From: Cuspidothrix issatschenkoi CHARLIE-1
GTDB lineage: Bacteria > Cyanobacteriota > Cyanobacteriia > Cyanobacteriales > Nostocaceae
Direction of reading: 5' to 3'
Length of the DNA: 33,862 nt
NCBI RefSeq assembly: GCF_002934005.1
Contig: NZ_PGEM01000082.1
Coordinates: forward strand, 1 to 33,862
Positions 16,146-25,873 of the stretch are shown piece by piece. Every line of letters begins with the position of its first letter. Position 1 is the stretch's first letter. A program made the position numbers and the translations under genes. Below the pieces are notes generated by a model. It was not told the DNA's origin. It worked only from the letters and a program-made list of their open reading frames with translations, and did no database searches.

Positions 16146-19100
16146 ATGATCATGGCTGCTTCCCAACTTGAAGCTGCTTTCGCACAGTTACAAGATGAAA
16201 TTAGTAACTGTGAAAAGTCTGTACTTAAAATGATAAATCTGAAAAGAAAAATGACTGATACAACAAAAATGAAAAATGAAATTAATGCCAAATTGCGAAC
16301 AACTAATGTAGCAATTATTGGGATGGCTTCTATTTTTCCCCAGGCGAAAAATTTACAAGAATACTGGGAAAATATTATTCAGGAAGTAGATTGTATTACT
16401 GATATTCCTCCCTCCCGTTGGCAGATAGATGATTATTATGATCCAGACCCAAAAGCACCAGATAAAACCTATTGTAAACGGGGAGGTTTTTTACCGGATA
16501 TTGATTTTAATCCCATGGAATTTGGCTTACCTCCCAATATTTTGGAGGTGACAGATATTTCCCAATTGCTGGGTTTGGTAGTAGCTAAAGAGGCAATGGA
16601 AGATGCAGGTTATGGTGCATCTCGCAAATTTAATCATGAACGGACAGGGGTAATATTAGGGGTAGCAATTGGCAGACAATTAGCCGTTCCTTTAGGTGCA
16701 AGATTGCAATTTCCAGTTTGGGAAAAAGTTCTCAAAAGTAGTGGTTTATCGGATGAAGATACGCAAAAAATCATCGAAAAATTGAAAAGTGGCTATGTCC
16801 AATGGGAAGAAAACGCCTTCCCCGGAATGTTAGCAAATGTGATTTCTGGACGTATCGCCAACCGTTTAGATTTAGGCGGAATGAACTGCGTAGTTGATGC
16901 AGCCTGTGCTAGTTCTTTAGGTGCATTAAGAATGGCTATTAGCGAGTTAGTGGAACATCGCGCCGACATGATGATAACTGGCGGGGTGGATACGGATAAC
17001 TCTATTTTCGCCTATATGTGCTTTAGTAAAACTCCGGCAGTATCACCTGGGGATAAGGTCAGACCATTTGATGCTGATGCGGATGGGATGATGTTGGGGG
17101 AAGGCGTGGGAATGCTGGTACTCAAGCGCCTAGAAGATGCAGAAAGAGATGGCGATCGCATCTATGCAGTCATTAAAGGTGTTGGCAGTTCTAGCGACGG
17201 TAAGTATAAAAGTATCTATGCACCCCGTCCCGAAGGTCAAATTAATGCGTTGCATCGAGCCTATTCTGACGCAGGTATTTCTCCTGCCAGTGTAGGACTA
17301 ATTGAAGCCCATGGCACAGGAACAATGGTAGGAGATCCTACAGAATTTTCCTCAATTACCAGCGTTTTTGGCGAAAATAACCCGAAAAAACAGCATATTG
17401 CTTTAGGAACTGTCAAATCACAAATTGGTCATACTAAAGCGGCTGCTGGTGCAGCAAGTTTAATTAAAGCGGCTTTGGCGTTGCATCACAAAGTCTTACC
17501 ACCTACGATTAATGTCAGCAAACCCCATCCTAAACTGAATATTGAGAACTCGCCATTTTACTTAAATACGGAGACTAGACCTTGGGTAAGTCATCCTACC
17601 CAACCGCGTCGGGCTGGAGTCAGTGCCTTTGGTTTTGGTGGTACTAATTATCATGTCGTGTTAGAGGAATATCAACATGAACATCATCACCCTTATCGTC
17701 TTCACCATCATCCACAATCATTACTGCTATTTGCCCCAACGGTTTCAGAGTTGCTATCTCGTTGTCAACAAATCCAACAGCAACTACAAAGTGATAGTAA
17801 AGAAAAATACTATCAACAACTAATTTTAGACTCTAAATCAACAGAAATACCTCCTAGTTATGCCAGGTTTGGCTTTGTAGCGAATAATGCAGCGCAAGCA
17901 GAGGAATTTTTACAAGTCGTGATCACGACGTTAACACAAAAGCCTGAAGCCGAATCATGGGAACATCCTCAAGGCATTTACTATCGGCAAGCAGGGATAG
18001 ACACGAAAGGTAAAATAGTAGCTTTGTTTTCTGGACAGGGTTCACAATACCTAAATATGGGGCGGGAGTTGGTGATCAACTTTCCTTGCTTACGCCAAAC
18101 CTATACTCATATAGATAGTCTTCTATGTGAAGATAGGTTACAGTCTCTATCAAGTGTAGTATTTCCGCCGCCAGTTTTTGATCAACAACAAAAACAAATT
18201 CAGTTAGCAACATTGCAAAAAACTGAATATGCACAACCGGCAATTGGTGCGTTTAGTGCAGGATTATATAAAATATTGCAACAAGGAGGATTTAAACCCG
18301 ATTTTGTCGCCGGTCATAGCTTCGGAGAATTAACCGCTTTATGGGTTGCAGGTGTATTAAGTGAAGAAGATTATTTGTTCTTAGTGAAAGCTAGAGGACA
18401 AGCCATGGCTACACCTGAAAATTCAGATTTTGATGCCGGGGCAATGTTAGCTGTGAAAGGTGATATTAGCCAAATTCAGGAAGTAATTAAAAACTTTCCC
18501 CAAGTCGCAATTGCTAATAAGAATTCTCAACAACAAGTAGTATTAGCTGGAAAAAAAGAGGAAATTAATCAAGTTCAAAAAGTTCTCAAACAGCAAGGAT
18601 TTTCTACATTTTTATTAGGAGTTTCCGCAGCCTTTCATACACCATTAGTATCTCATGCCCAAAAACCTTTTGCCCAAGCCATTGAAAAGGTAAATTTCAA
18701 CGAACCAGAAATTCCTGTCTATACTAATGTTACAGGTAAATCATATCCTCAAGCACCCCATTTAATTCAAAAAATTCTCAAAGAACAATTGTTAAATCAG
18801 GTATTATTCCAGCAAGAAATTGAAAATATCTATGCTGCTGGTGGTCGTTGCTTTGTAGAATTTGGACCCAAAAATGTCCTCACCAATTTAGTCAAAGAGA
18901 TTTTACATGATCAACCTCACATAGCTATAGCTATAAATCCAAATTCTAGCAAAAATAGCGATAGAAGTCTAAGAGAAGCCATAGTTCAATTACAGGTAAC
19001 TGGTGTATCTTTGCAAAATTTAGATCCCTATCAAGTCCCTACTCATATTCCTGAAACTAATCCTCAGCAAAAAGTTTTGAATGTACGTTTAAATAGTACC

Positions 19101-22100
19101 AACATTAGTGAAAAAACTCAAAAAGCCTTTGCTAAAGCTTTAGAAAATGGTCATTCTGTCACGATAGCATCTCCCCAAGCAACAGTTAATAATAAACCTC
19201 CAACTTCATTTAATCACAATCATCAATCACAGAATAATAACAAACCCCCAACTTCATTTAACGGAAATCATCAGTCACAGGGTGATGATAAACCCCCAAC
19301 TTCATTTAACGGAAATCATCAGTCACAGGGTGATGATAAACCTCCAACTTCATTTAATGGTCAATTAGAAAAAGTTGAAATTCAGCCTCAAGATTATGAA
19401 AAGGTTATTCATAGCTTAGAAAATTTCATCACAGAATTTAGTCAGCAACAAAGAGATATTATCCACGTTCATGAACAATCTTTGCAAAATCAAACAGAAT
19501 ACACAAAGACATTTTCTCAATTAATGGAACAACAGTATTCATTATTGAAAAATAGTGAACTTACTGAAGATCAATTCCAAACTCAGCAATTAGCAATTTC
19601 TAATTCTGAACGGAACATGATGCGGTTTCATGATCATCAAGGTGATACCCTCCGCATTCATGAACAATATCTCAAATATCAACAGGAATATACCCAATAT
19701 TATTTTCAACTTCTGCAACAACATTTTCATTTATTGACTTCAGAAAATAGAGTCATTAACTACGTAAATCATTCTCAATTTCCAGATATTGTTGCCAGAG
19801 AAATTATTGTTTCTCCACCAATTTTAGAGGAATTAGAAAAGGATGAAAAAACGATTACTGTAGTTCCTAAAACTCCAATTAAAATAGACAAAGCTACCCT
19901 TAGTCAAACTCTGCTAAACGTTGTCAGCGAAAAAACAGGTTATCCTGTAGAAATGCTCGAACTATCCATGGATATGGAAGCAGATTTGGGAATTGACTCT
20001 ATTAAACGAGTGGAAATTCTAGGAGGTTTATTAGAACTATATCCCGACTTACCTCAACCTAACCCTGAAGAATTAGGACAATTAAGAACCTTGGAACAAA
20101 TTGCAGAATATATGCAGAATTTAGTTCCAGATATTGTCAATCAAACAGTTGAATTATCAACAGAATGTATTGCTACAGAAATCTTAGCAGCAGTTCCCCA
20201 ACCTGAATTAATTAAATCTACACTGGAAGTTGAGGAACAAAAACAACCAATAGAAATTCCCGCAGATTTAAGCCATATCTTGCTAACAGTTGTCAGCGAA
20301 AAAACAGGTTATCCTGTAGAAATGCTCGAACTATCCATGGATATGGAAGCAGATTTAGGAATTGACTCTATTAAACGAGTGGAAATTCTAGGAGGTTTAT
20401 TAGAACTATATCCCAACTTACCGCAACCCAACCCCGAAGAAATTGGAGAATTGAGAACTTTAGGCGAAATTGCCAATTATATACAGCAACAATTTCAGGG
20501 AATTACTAAGTTATTAACTGGAGAAATAGTAGATGTCAAAATCAATAAATCTCAACAAAATATCCGTCGTAGTATTGCGAAACTACAGCAACTTCCCACA
20601 CCTGATAGGTTAGAATTTTCACTTCCTGAAAATCACATTGCATTAATCACTGATGATGGTTCTGATACTACTAAAAAATTAGCAGAAAGTTTGATAGCCA
20701 AAGGTTGGAAAACTGTAGTTTTAAGTTTTTCTGGTATCCAATCTACTGTTAATGAAGGAATCAATAGAGTAGTTTTAACTGATTGGAATGAACATAGTTT
20801 ACAAGAACAGTTAAAACACATTACTAATGATTATGGTACTGTAGCTGCATTTATCCATCTGCACCCAGTCACATCATTAGAAATAGAGAAATCTATTCTT
20901 CTCCATGTTTTCTTAATCGCCAAATATCTCAAAGAATCACTCAATGAAGCTGCAAAACTTGGACGTAGTTGTTTTATTAACATTGCACATTTAGATGGAG
21001 AATTTGGATTAGGAGAAACCCATAATTTTAGTGCAATTGCAGGAGGACTATTCGGACTTAGTAAGAGTATTAATCAAGAATGGGAAAATGTATTTTGTCG
21101 TTCCCTTGACTTAAATCCAGATTTAAATGCAGAAACATCTGTAAAATACATTCTTGATGAAATTCATGATCCCAATTTGTTAATTCAAGAAGTAGGATAT
21201 AGTAGCAAAGGCAGAGTTACTTTAACTGCAGATTATGCACCTTTAAGCAGCACCAATTCTCACCGAGAAATTACCAAAGATCAAGTATTTTTAGTTAGTG
21301 GTGGTGCAAAAGGAATCACAGCCCAATGTGTAATTAAAATTGCCCAAGAATATCAATGTAAATTTATTCTCTTAGGGCGTTCCAGTCCAGAAGATGAAGC
21401 AGTTTGGGCAGAAAACTGTGAAAATGAAGCGGAATTAAAACAGCGAATTTTAGATAATTTCCAAGCACAAGGGGAAAAACCAACCCCGATAATGGTGCAC
21501 AAAAAGTATCAAAAGATTTCCTCACAAAGAGAAATTCAAAATACTCTCAAAGCTATTAAACAAGCAGGAGGAGAAGCAGAATATCTGAGTGTTGATATTA
21601 CTGATGCAGTATTACTAGAGTCAAAACTTGCAGATGTAATTGAACGGTTTGGGGCGATAACTGGCATAATTCATGGTGCAGGAAACTTAGCTGATAAACG
21701 CATTGAAAAAAAATCAATTCAAGATTTTGAAAATGTTTATGCAGCTAAAGTTACAGGTTTAGAAAATCTCCTCCAGTGTGTACCAGCAAGTCAATTGCAA
21801 TATTTAGTTTTGTTTTCTTCTGTAGTGGGATTTTATGGGAATGTGGGACAATCAGATTATGCCCTAGCTAATGAAATCCTAAACAAATCTGCCCATTTAA
21901 TTAAACATAATTACCCTAGTTGTCATGTCATGGCTATTAACTGGGGTCCTTGGGAAAGTGGCATGGTATCACCAGAATTAAAAAAGGCTTTTGTAGAAAG
22001 AGGAATTGAAGTTATTCCCGTAGAAACAGGAACACAAATATTAGTTGATGAACTCCATAATACCGACCAAAATACAGTTCAATTAGTGATTGGTAGTCCT

Positions 22101-22979
22101 TTAATTTATGTTCCTCCGACTTTATCAAATGAGTTAAAAACCTATCGCATTAAACGCCAGTTAACATTAGCAGAAAACCCATTTTTACAGGATCATGTTA
22201 TTGCTGATCGTCCCGTACTTCCAGCTACCTGTGGGTTATTATGGATGACTAATGCTTGTGAACAACTTTATCCAGGATTTACAGCCTTTAGTTCTCCTAA
22301 TTTCAAAGTTTTAAAAGGCATAGTTTTTGATGATAGCATCACAAATGAATATCTTTTAGAAATTCAAGAACTTGCGAAATATGAAAATCAAGAAATAGAA
22401 TTTGCTGCTAAAATTAGCAGTAAGACAGCAGACGGAAAAATTCGCTATCATTTCAGCACAAATCTAATTCTCAAGCGAGAAATTCCCACACCTCCAAATT
22501 ATGTAAACCTCAACTTTAATCAAGATGAGAACTTTCTTAAAACTAATCAAGAACTCTATCAAGTAAATACTGCTAGTCTATTTCATGGAGTTACTTTTCA
22601 AGGCGTAAAATCTGTTTTAAATGCTAGTCCTAGTAAAATAACCATTGAATGTTGTTTAGCAGAACCAACACCACAGCAACAGGGACAATTCCCAGTGCAA
22701 ACATTCAATCCCTACATTGCAGATGTCCAGATTCATTCCCTCTGGATTTGGACACAACACTTTCATCAAGTTGGATGTTTGCCATCAGAAATTAAGCAAT
22801 TTGAGCAATTTGCAAAAGTTCCCTTTGGTGAAACATTTTATGTAACTTGTGAAGTGCAATCAAAAACCGAATCATCAGTAATTACAGATGTGATTACCTA
22901 TAACCGCCAAGGAGAAATTTATAATCGTATGATTGGTGCGAAAGGAACAATTTTACCAAATCAAATAGCCAAATATTAG
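16146..22979 (+). CDS. type I PUFA/heterocyst-glycolipid-like synthase (HglE/PfaA-like), KS-AT-ACP-ACP-KR-DH
   Basis: 2277 residues; two in-frame ATGs (16146, 16152) follow AGAGGG, at 4 and 10 bases, so the true start is ambiguous by two codons. Domains: KS (about 52-505) with C254 in DAACASS, H389 in EAHGTGT and H429 in IGHT; AT (about 622-925) with S725 in GHSFGE and H831; a linker with tandem repeats (1017-1072) and a helical region (about 1075-1200) with two HEQxLxxQxEY modules (H1109, H1172); two ACPs with phosphopantetheine sites S1285 and S1408 in GIDSIK; KR with its structural half (about 1490-1700), GGAKGI (about 1718-1723), S1892, Y1905 and N1909; and a C-terminal double-hotdog DH (about 2005-2270) with H2017 in LQDHVI and D2193. 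All catalytic residues seem intact. The architecture is that of HglE and PfaA, which load malonyl units and build long acyl chains. It is the first gene of the cluster. Confidence 0.92.
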   Translation: MIMAASQLEAAFAQLQDEISNCEKSVLKMINLKRKMTDTTKMKNEINAKLRTTNVAIIGMASIFPQAKNLQEYWENIIQEVDCITDIPPSRWQIDDYYDPDPKAPDKTYCKRGGFLPDIDFNPMEFGLPPNILEVTDISQLLGLVVAKEAMEDAGYGASRKFNHERTGVILGVAIGRQLAVPLGARLQFPVWEKVLKSSGLSDEDTQKIIEKLKSGYVQWEENAFPGMLANVISGRIANRLDLGGMNCVVDAACASSLGALRMAISELVEHRADMMITGGVDTDNSIFAYMCFSKTPAVSPGDKVRPFDADADGMMLGEGVGMLVLKRLEDAERDGDRIYAVIKGVGSSSDGKYKSIYAPRPEGQINALHRAYSDAGISPASVGLIEAHGTGTMVGDPTEFSSITSVFGENNPKKQHIALGTVKSQIGHTKAAAGAASLIKAALALHHKVLPPTINVSKPHPKLNIENSPFYLNTETRPWVSHPTQPRRAGVSAFGFGGTNYHVVLEEYQHEHHHPYRLHHHPQSLLLFAPTVSELLSRCQQIQQQLQSDSKEKYYQQLILDSKSTEIPPSYARFGFVANNAAQAEEFLQVVITTLTQKPEAESWEHPQGIYYRQAGIDTKGKIVALFSGQGSQYLNMGRELVINFPCLRQTYTHIDSLLCEDRLQSLSSVVFPPPVFDQQQKQIQLATLQKTEYAQPAIGAFSAGLYKILQQGGFKPDFVAGHSFGELTALWVAGVLSEEDYLFLVKARGQAMATPENSDFDAGAMLAVKGDISQIQEVIKNFPQVAIANKNSQQQVVLAGKKEEINQVQKVLKQQGFSTFLLGVSAAFHTPLVSHAQKPFAQAIEKVNFNEPEIPVYTNVTGKSYPQAPHLIQKILKEQLLNQVLFQQEIENIYAAGGRCFVEFGPKNVLTNLVKEILHDQPHIAIAINPNSSKNSDRSLREAIVQLQVTGVSLQNLDPYQVPTHIPETNPQQKVLNVRLNSTNISEKTQKAFAKALENGHSVTIASPQATVNNKPPTSFNHNHQSQNNNKPPTSFNGNHQSQGDDKPPTSFNGNHQSQGDDKPPTSFNGQLEKVEIQPQDYEKVIHSLENFITEFSQQQRDIIHVHEQSLQNQTEYTKTFSQLMEQQYSLLKNSELTEDQFQTQQLAISNSERNMMRFHDHQGDTLRIHEQYLKYQQEYTQYYFQLLQQHFHLLTSENRVINYVNHSQFPDIVAREIIVSPPILEELEKDEKTITVVPKTPIKIDKATLSQTLLNVVSEKTGYPVEMLELSMDMEADLGIDSIKRVEILGGLLELYPDLPQPNPEELGQLRTLEQIAEYMQNLVPDIVNQTVELSTECIATEILAAVPQPELIKSTLEVEEQKQPIEIPADLSHILLTVVSEKTGYPVEMLELSMDMEADLGIDSIKRVEILGGLLELYPNLPQPNPEEIGELRTLGEIANYIQQQFQGITKLLTGEIVDVKINKSQQNIRRSIAKLQQLPTPDRLEFSLPENHIALITDDGSDTTKKLAESLIAKGWKTVVLSFSGIQSTVNEGINRVVLTDWNEHSLQEQLKHITNDYGTVAAFIHLHPVTSLEIEKSILLHVFLIAKYLKESLNEAAKLGRSCFINIAHLDGEFGLGETHNFSAIAGGLFGLSKSINQEWENVFCRSLDLNPDLNAETSVKYILDEIHDPNLLIQEVGYSSKGRVTLTADYAPLSSTNSHREITKDQVFLVSGGAKGITAQCVIKIAQEYQCKFILLGRSSPEDEAVWAENCENEAELKQRILDNFQAQGEKPTPIMVHKKYQKISSQREIQNTLKAIKQAGGEAEYLSVDITDAVLLESKLADVIERFGAITGIIHGAGNLADKRIEKKSIQDFENVYAAKVTGLENLLQCVPASQLQYLVLFSSVVGFYGNVGQSDYALANEILNKSAHLIKHNYPSCHVMAINWGPWESGMVSPELKKAFVERGIEVIPVETGTQILVDELHNTDQNTVQLVIGSPLIYVPPTLSNELKTYRIKRQLTLAENPFLQDHVIADRPVLPATCGLLWMTNACEQLYPGFTAFSSPNFKVLKGIVFDDSITNEYLLEIQELAKYENQEIEFAAKISSKTADGKIRYHFSTNLILKREIPTPPNYVNLNFNQDENFLKTNQELYQVNTASLFHGVTFQGVKSVLNASPSKITIECCLAEPTPQQQGQFPVQTFNPYIADVQIHSLWIWTQHFHQVGCLPSEIKQFEQFAKVPFGETFYVTCEVQSKTESSVITDVITYNRQGEIYNRMIGAKGTILPNQIAKY
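19194..19361 (+). repeat. 48-base tandem repeat inside the synthase gene (3.5 units)
   Basis: Units start at 19194, 19242, 19290 and 19338 (last one partial). Each encodes 16 residues of the form KPPTSFNGNHQSQGDD. Units 2 and 3 are identical by eye, and unit 1 differs mainly at its end (NNN for GDD). It is a flexible linker between AT and the helical/ACP region, in phase with the reading frame. Confidence 0.9.
19920..20415 (+). repeat. near-identical duplicated ACP coding segment
   Basis: Bases 19920-20046 recur at 20289-20415 (offset 369) with one difference seen by eye, covering the core of both ACP domains. Outside this core the two ACPs diverge. This indicates recent duplication or gene conversion. 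Confidence 0.85.
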
Positions 22980-22990
22980 ATATTTTACCC

Positions 22991-23018
22991 GTAGGGGTAA
23001 TTCATTAATTACCCCTAC
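22991..23018. repeat. palindromic repeat, family B copy 2
   Basis: A 12-bp stem (GTAGGGGTAATT and complement) around CATT, 11 bases after the synthase stop. It could attenuate transcription or stabilise the 3' end between cluster genes 1 and 2. The first copy is at 1677-1704. Confidence 0.8.
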
Positions 23019-23089
23019 TCCTCTGTGTTATGCGCTGTATGCACGCTTCGCGAACATTTCTAAAAAATTCTAAAAAATGGAGAATGATA

Positions 23090-25765
23090 ATGAAAACAAT
23101 TGCCCAAAATCAAAAATTAGCAATTATCGGTATGGATTGTTTTGTTAATAATTCACCAACATTAAATCAATTTGAACGATTAATTTATGAAACGAAACAA
23201 AATATAGTTATATCTCATGATTCTTGCCCCAGTCCCACGATTATCTATTCCGCTTTAGAAAATGCTAAAATTAAACCAGAAACCAAGCTAGGATTAATCA
23301 TTATTTCTCCCACAGAAAATTCAGCTAAATTAGCTAATTATGTTTCATGTGAATTAGCCTTTTTTGCTGAAGAGAAGTCTATTTTATCAGCCTTGGATGT
23401 AAGTCAAAACTTATTAAATACTAAACAAGTAGAAACTGTTTTAATCGTCGGCATAGATAACAATCATCCCATAGAAAGTAATATAGATGTACCTACTTTC
23501 AGTTATGACCAAAACGCCAAAGGTATTATTAAAACATCAGGTGCAGCCGCAGTAGTATTACAATTGCATGAAACAGCCCAGCAACAAAATCATTGCATCT
23601 ATGCAGTTATTGATAGTTTGAGTGTGACAAAACACTCTCCAAATCATCCAGAAACTATTAATCAAGTTTGTCAAAAGGCATTTCAAAAAGCAGATATTCA
23701 ATCCGCAGATATTGGTTATTTAGAAGTAGTTGCCAGTGGTATTCCCGACGCAGATATAGCAGAAATTCAAGGGTTAATATCAGCCTATCAGACAGGGGAA
23801 ATAAATCTGAGTTGTGCACTAGGTAGCGTTAAAGCAAATATTGGCAACACACAAGCTACAGCAGGAATATTTAGCCTCATTAAAACCGCACTTTGTCTAT
23901 ATCATCGCTATATTCCCGGTGTTCCCCAATGGTCTCATCCTCAACAACCAGAAATGTGGAGTAAAAGTCCTTTTTATGTCGCAATAGAATCAAAACCTTG
24001 GTTTTTAGAACCTGGTGCGACTAAAAGAATTGCTGCAATAAATATGATGGAAGATGATGATACCTATGGACATTTAATTTTATCAGAAGACATCAGCCAA
24101 ATAGAACATAATAGCAAATATTTAGCAGAAATGCCTTATTATTTATTTACTATTGCGGCTGATGATCGTTCTTCTTTGTTAACACAAATAACCGCACTTC
24201 AAGAAAATATCACAGATGTTTCTTCTCTATCTCAACTTGCTAGTGATTATTTTCAAAAATATCAACAATCTCAAAAATTAACCTATGCCTTAGCAATTCT
24301 AGCACGAAATTTAGAGGAGTTAAAACGGGAAATTGTTAGGGCAATTCAGGGAGTAAATATTGCTTTCGATACTGGTAAGGATTGGCAAACTCCTTTAGGT
24401 AGTTATTTTACCGTTAACCCCCAAGGAAAAAAAGGTTATGTAGCCTTTGTTTATCCTGGTTCTTTTACTTCTTATATCGGACTAGGAAGAAATATTTTTC
24501 GTCTTTTCCCCCAATTATATGATGATGCTGTCATTAGGAGTGTTTATAATCGAGTCGCTAACATTGAAAAAATTATCTATCCTCGCAGCATCAATAAATT
24601 ATCAAAAAGACAACTAGAAAGCATAGAACAAACATTAATAGATGATCCCGTCTCTATGCTGGAATCAGAAGTTGGCATAGCCGGTTTAATGACAGCAATT
24701 CTTAAAAATAATTTCCAGATTAAATCACCATACAGTTTTGGTTATAGTCTGGGCGAAACTAGCATGATGTTAGCCCAAGGTGTCTGGACTAGCTTTAAAA
24801 GTACCAGTGATTACTTGAACTCATCCCCTCTATTTAAAACCCGACTGTCTGGCCCAAAAAATGCAGTTCGTCAGCATTGGGGATTACCTTTAATTCATGA
24901 AAGTAAAAGCGAAGAATTTTGGAGTAACTACATTTTAATATGTTCACCTTCTGAAGTGCAAGAAGTGCTAAAAAATGAACAACGGGTTTATATGCCTTTA
25001 ATTAATACACCCGAAGAAGTAGTTATTGCTGGTGAAACCCAAACTTGTCAAAAAGTTATTCAAACCTTAAAGTGTGATGCCTTTCCTACATCAATTAATC
25101 ATGTAATTCATTGTGAACCAATGTACTCTGAATATGATGAATTAGTGAAAGTTAATACCTTGCCAACTCAAGCAAATTCAGACACTATTTTCTATTCATC
25201 TGCTGATTATTCACCCATTACAATTGATAGTCATTTAATCGGCAAAAATATTGCTAAAGCTCTTTGTCATCAACTAGATTTCCCTCGCTTAGTCAATCAT
25301 GTTTATAATGATAATATCAGAATCTTCGTTGAAGTTGGTGTTGGCAGTAACTGTAGTCGTTGGATTAGCGAAATTCTCAAAAATAAAGAACATCTGACTG
25401 TATCTGTTAATAGACGAGGTGTAGATGATCATACCTCTATTATTAAAGCATTAGCTAAACTTTTTAGTCATCGAGTTGAGTTGGATTTATCACCTTTATA
25501 TTCTCTTCCAGAGAGCAAAGTTAACCAAGATAGAAATTACAAAAATCAATCATTTCTACAAAATGATTCATTATTAAATTATGAACGCAAAATGAAATCC
25601 ATTCCTAATTATCAGAGTTTAAATGATAATAATAGTCGTCTATCTAAAGCACATGGATTTTTATTACAATCTCGGCAAACATCACTCCAACAACTGAGTT
25701 TATTTCTTCAGCAACAACTAGATGTGTACAAAAAAATGGTTATAGAGGCCAAACAAGAAAAATAG
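23090..25765 (+). CDS. PfaB-like protein: degenerate KS plus acyltransferase
   Basis: 891 residues from ATG 23090, chosen because GGAGA (23079-23083) sits 6 bases upstream; the frame is open back to 23030 but those codons precede or overlap that site. Residues about 8-330 have the KS fold (LAIIGMDCF, GSVKANIGNTQATAG) with all three catalytic positions lost by my alignment: Cys replaced by E95 (AEEKS), His of EAHGTGT by Val (LEVVASG), and His of IGHT by Asn. Residues about 450-790 form an AT: VYPGSFTSYIGLGR for the GQGSQ region, the nucleophile S553 in GYSLGE intact, and a candidate His in HVIHCEP. The helical C-terminal tail (AHGFLLQSRQTSLQQL) resembles the helical modules of the synthase and may dock to it. 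PfaB proteins act as acyltransferases in PUFA synthases and influence the product. Confidence 0.82.
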   Translation: MKTIAQNQKLAIIGMDCFVNNSPTLNQFERLIYETKQNIVISHDSCPSPTIIYSALENAKIKPETKLGLIIISPTENSAKLANYVSCELAFFAEEKSILSALDVSQNLLNTKQVETVLIVGIDNNHPIESNIDVPTFSYDQNAKGIIKTSGAAAVVLQLHETAQQQNHCIYAVIDSLSVTKHSPNHPETINQVCQKAFQKADIQSADIGYLEVVASGIPDADIAEIQGLISAYQTGEINLSCALGSVKANIGNTQATAGIFSLIKTALCLYHRYIPGVPQWSHPQQPEMWSKSPFYVAIESKPWFLEPGATKRIAAINMMEDDDTYGHLILSEDISQIEHNSKYLAEMPYYLFTIAADDRSSLLTQITALQENITDVSSLSQLASDYFQKYQQSQKLTYALAILARNLEELKREIVRAIQGVNIAFDTGKDWQTPLGSYFTVNPQGKKGYVAFVYPGSFTSYIGLGRNIFRLFPQLYDDAVIRSVYNRVANIEKIIYPRSINKLSKRQLESIEQTLIDDPVSMLESEVGIAGLMTAILKNNFQIKSPYSFGYSLGETSMMLAQGVWTSFKSTSDYLNSSPLFKTRLSGPKNAVRQHWGLPLIHESKSEEFWSNYILICSPSEVQEVLKNEQRVYMPLINTPEEVVIAGETQTCQKVIQTLKCDAFPTSINHVIHCEPMYSEYDELVKVNTLPTQANSDTIFYSSADYSPITIDSHLIGKNIAKALCHQLDFPRLVNHVYNDNIRIFVEVGVGSNCSRWISEILKNKEHLTVSVNRRGVDDHTSIIKALAKLFSHRVELDLSPLYSLPESKVNQDRNYKNQSFLQNDSLLNYERKMKSIPNYQSLNDNNSRLSKAHGFLLQSRQTSLQQLSLFLQQQLDVYKKMVIEAKQEK

Positions 25766-25807
25766 ATTTACATTTAGGAACTTATTAATCAAGTTCTTAA
25801 ATCTACT

Positions 25808-25824
25808 GGTGGGCATTGCCCACC
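25808..25824. repeat. palindromic repeat, family C copy 2
   Basis: Identical to the copy at 14680-14696. It lies in the 108-base gap between cluster genes 2 and 3. Confidence 0.8.
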
Positions 25825-25873
25825 CTACAAAATCATGAAGGTTATCAAGTTTGATAATTAGAGGTTAAATAAC

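Noticed and set aside
19194-19361. CRISPR-like array
   Set aside because: The units are contiguous, in frame, without spacers, and encode a protein linker.
23030-23089. Earlier start for the PfaB-like gene
   Set aside because: The codons read as spacer and a well-placed GGAGA lies before the ATG at 23090; the ATG at 23084 directly abuts that site.
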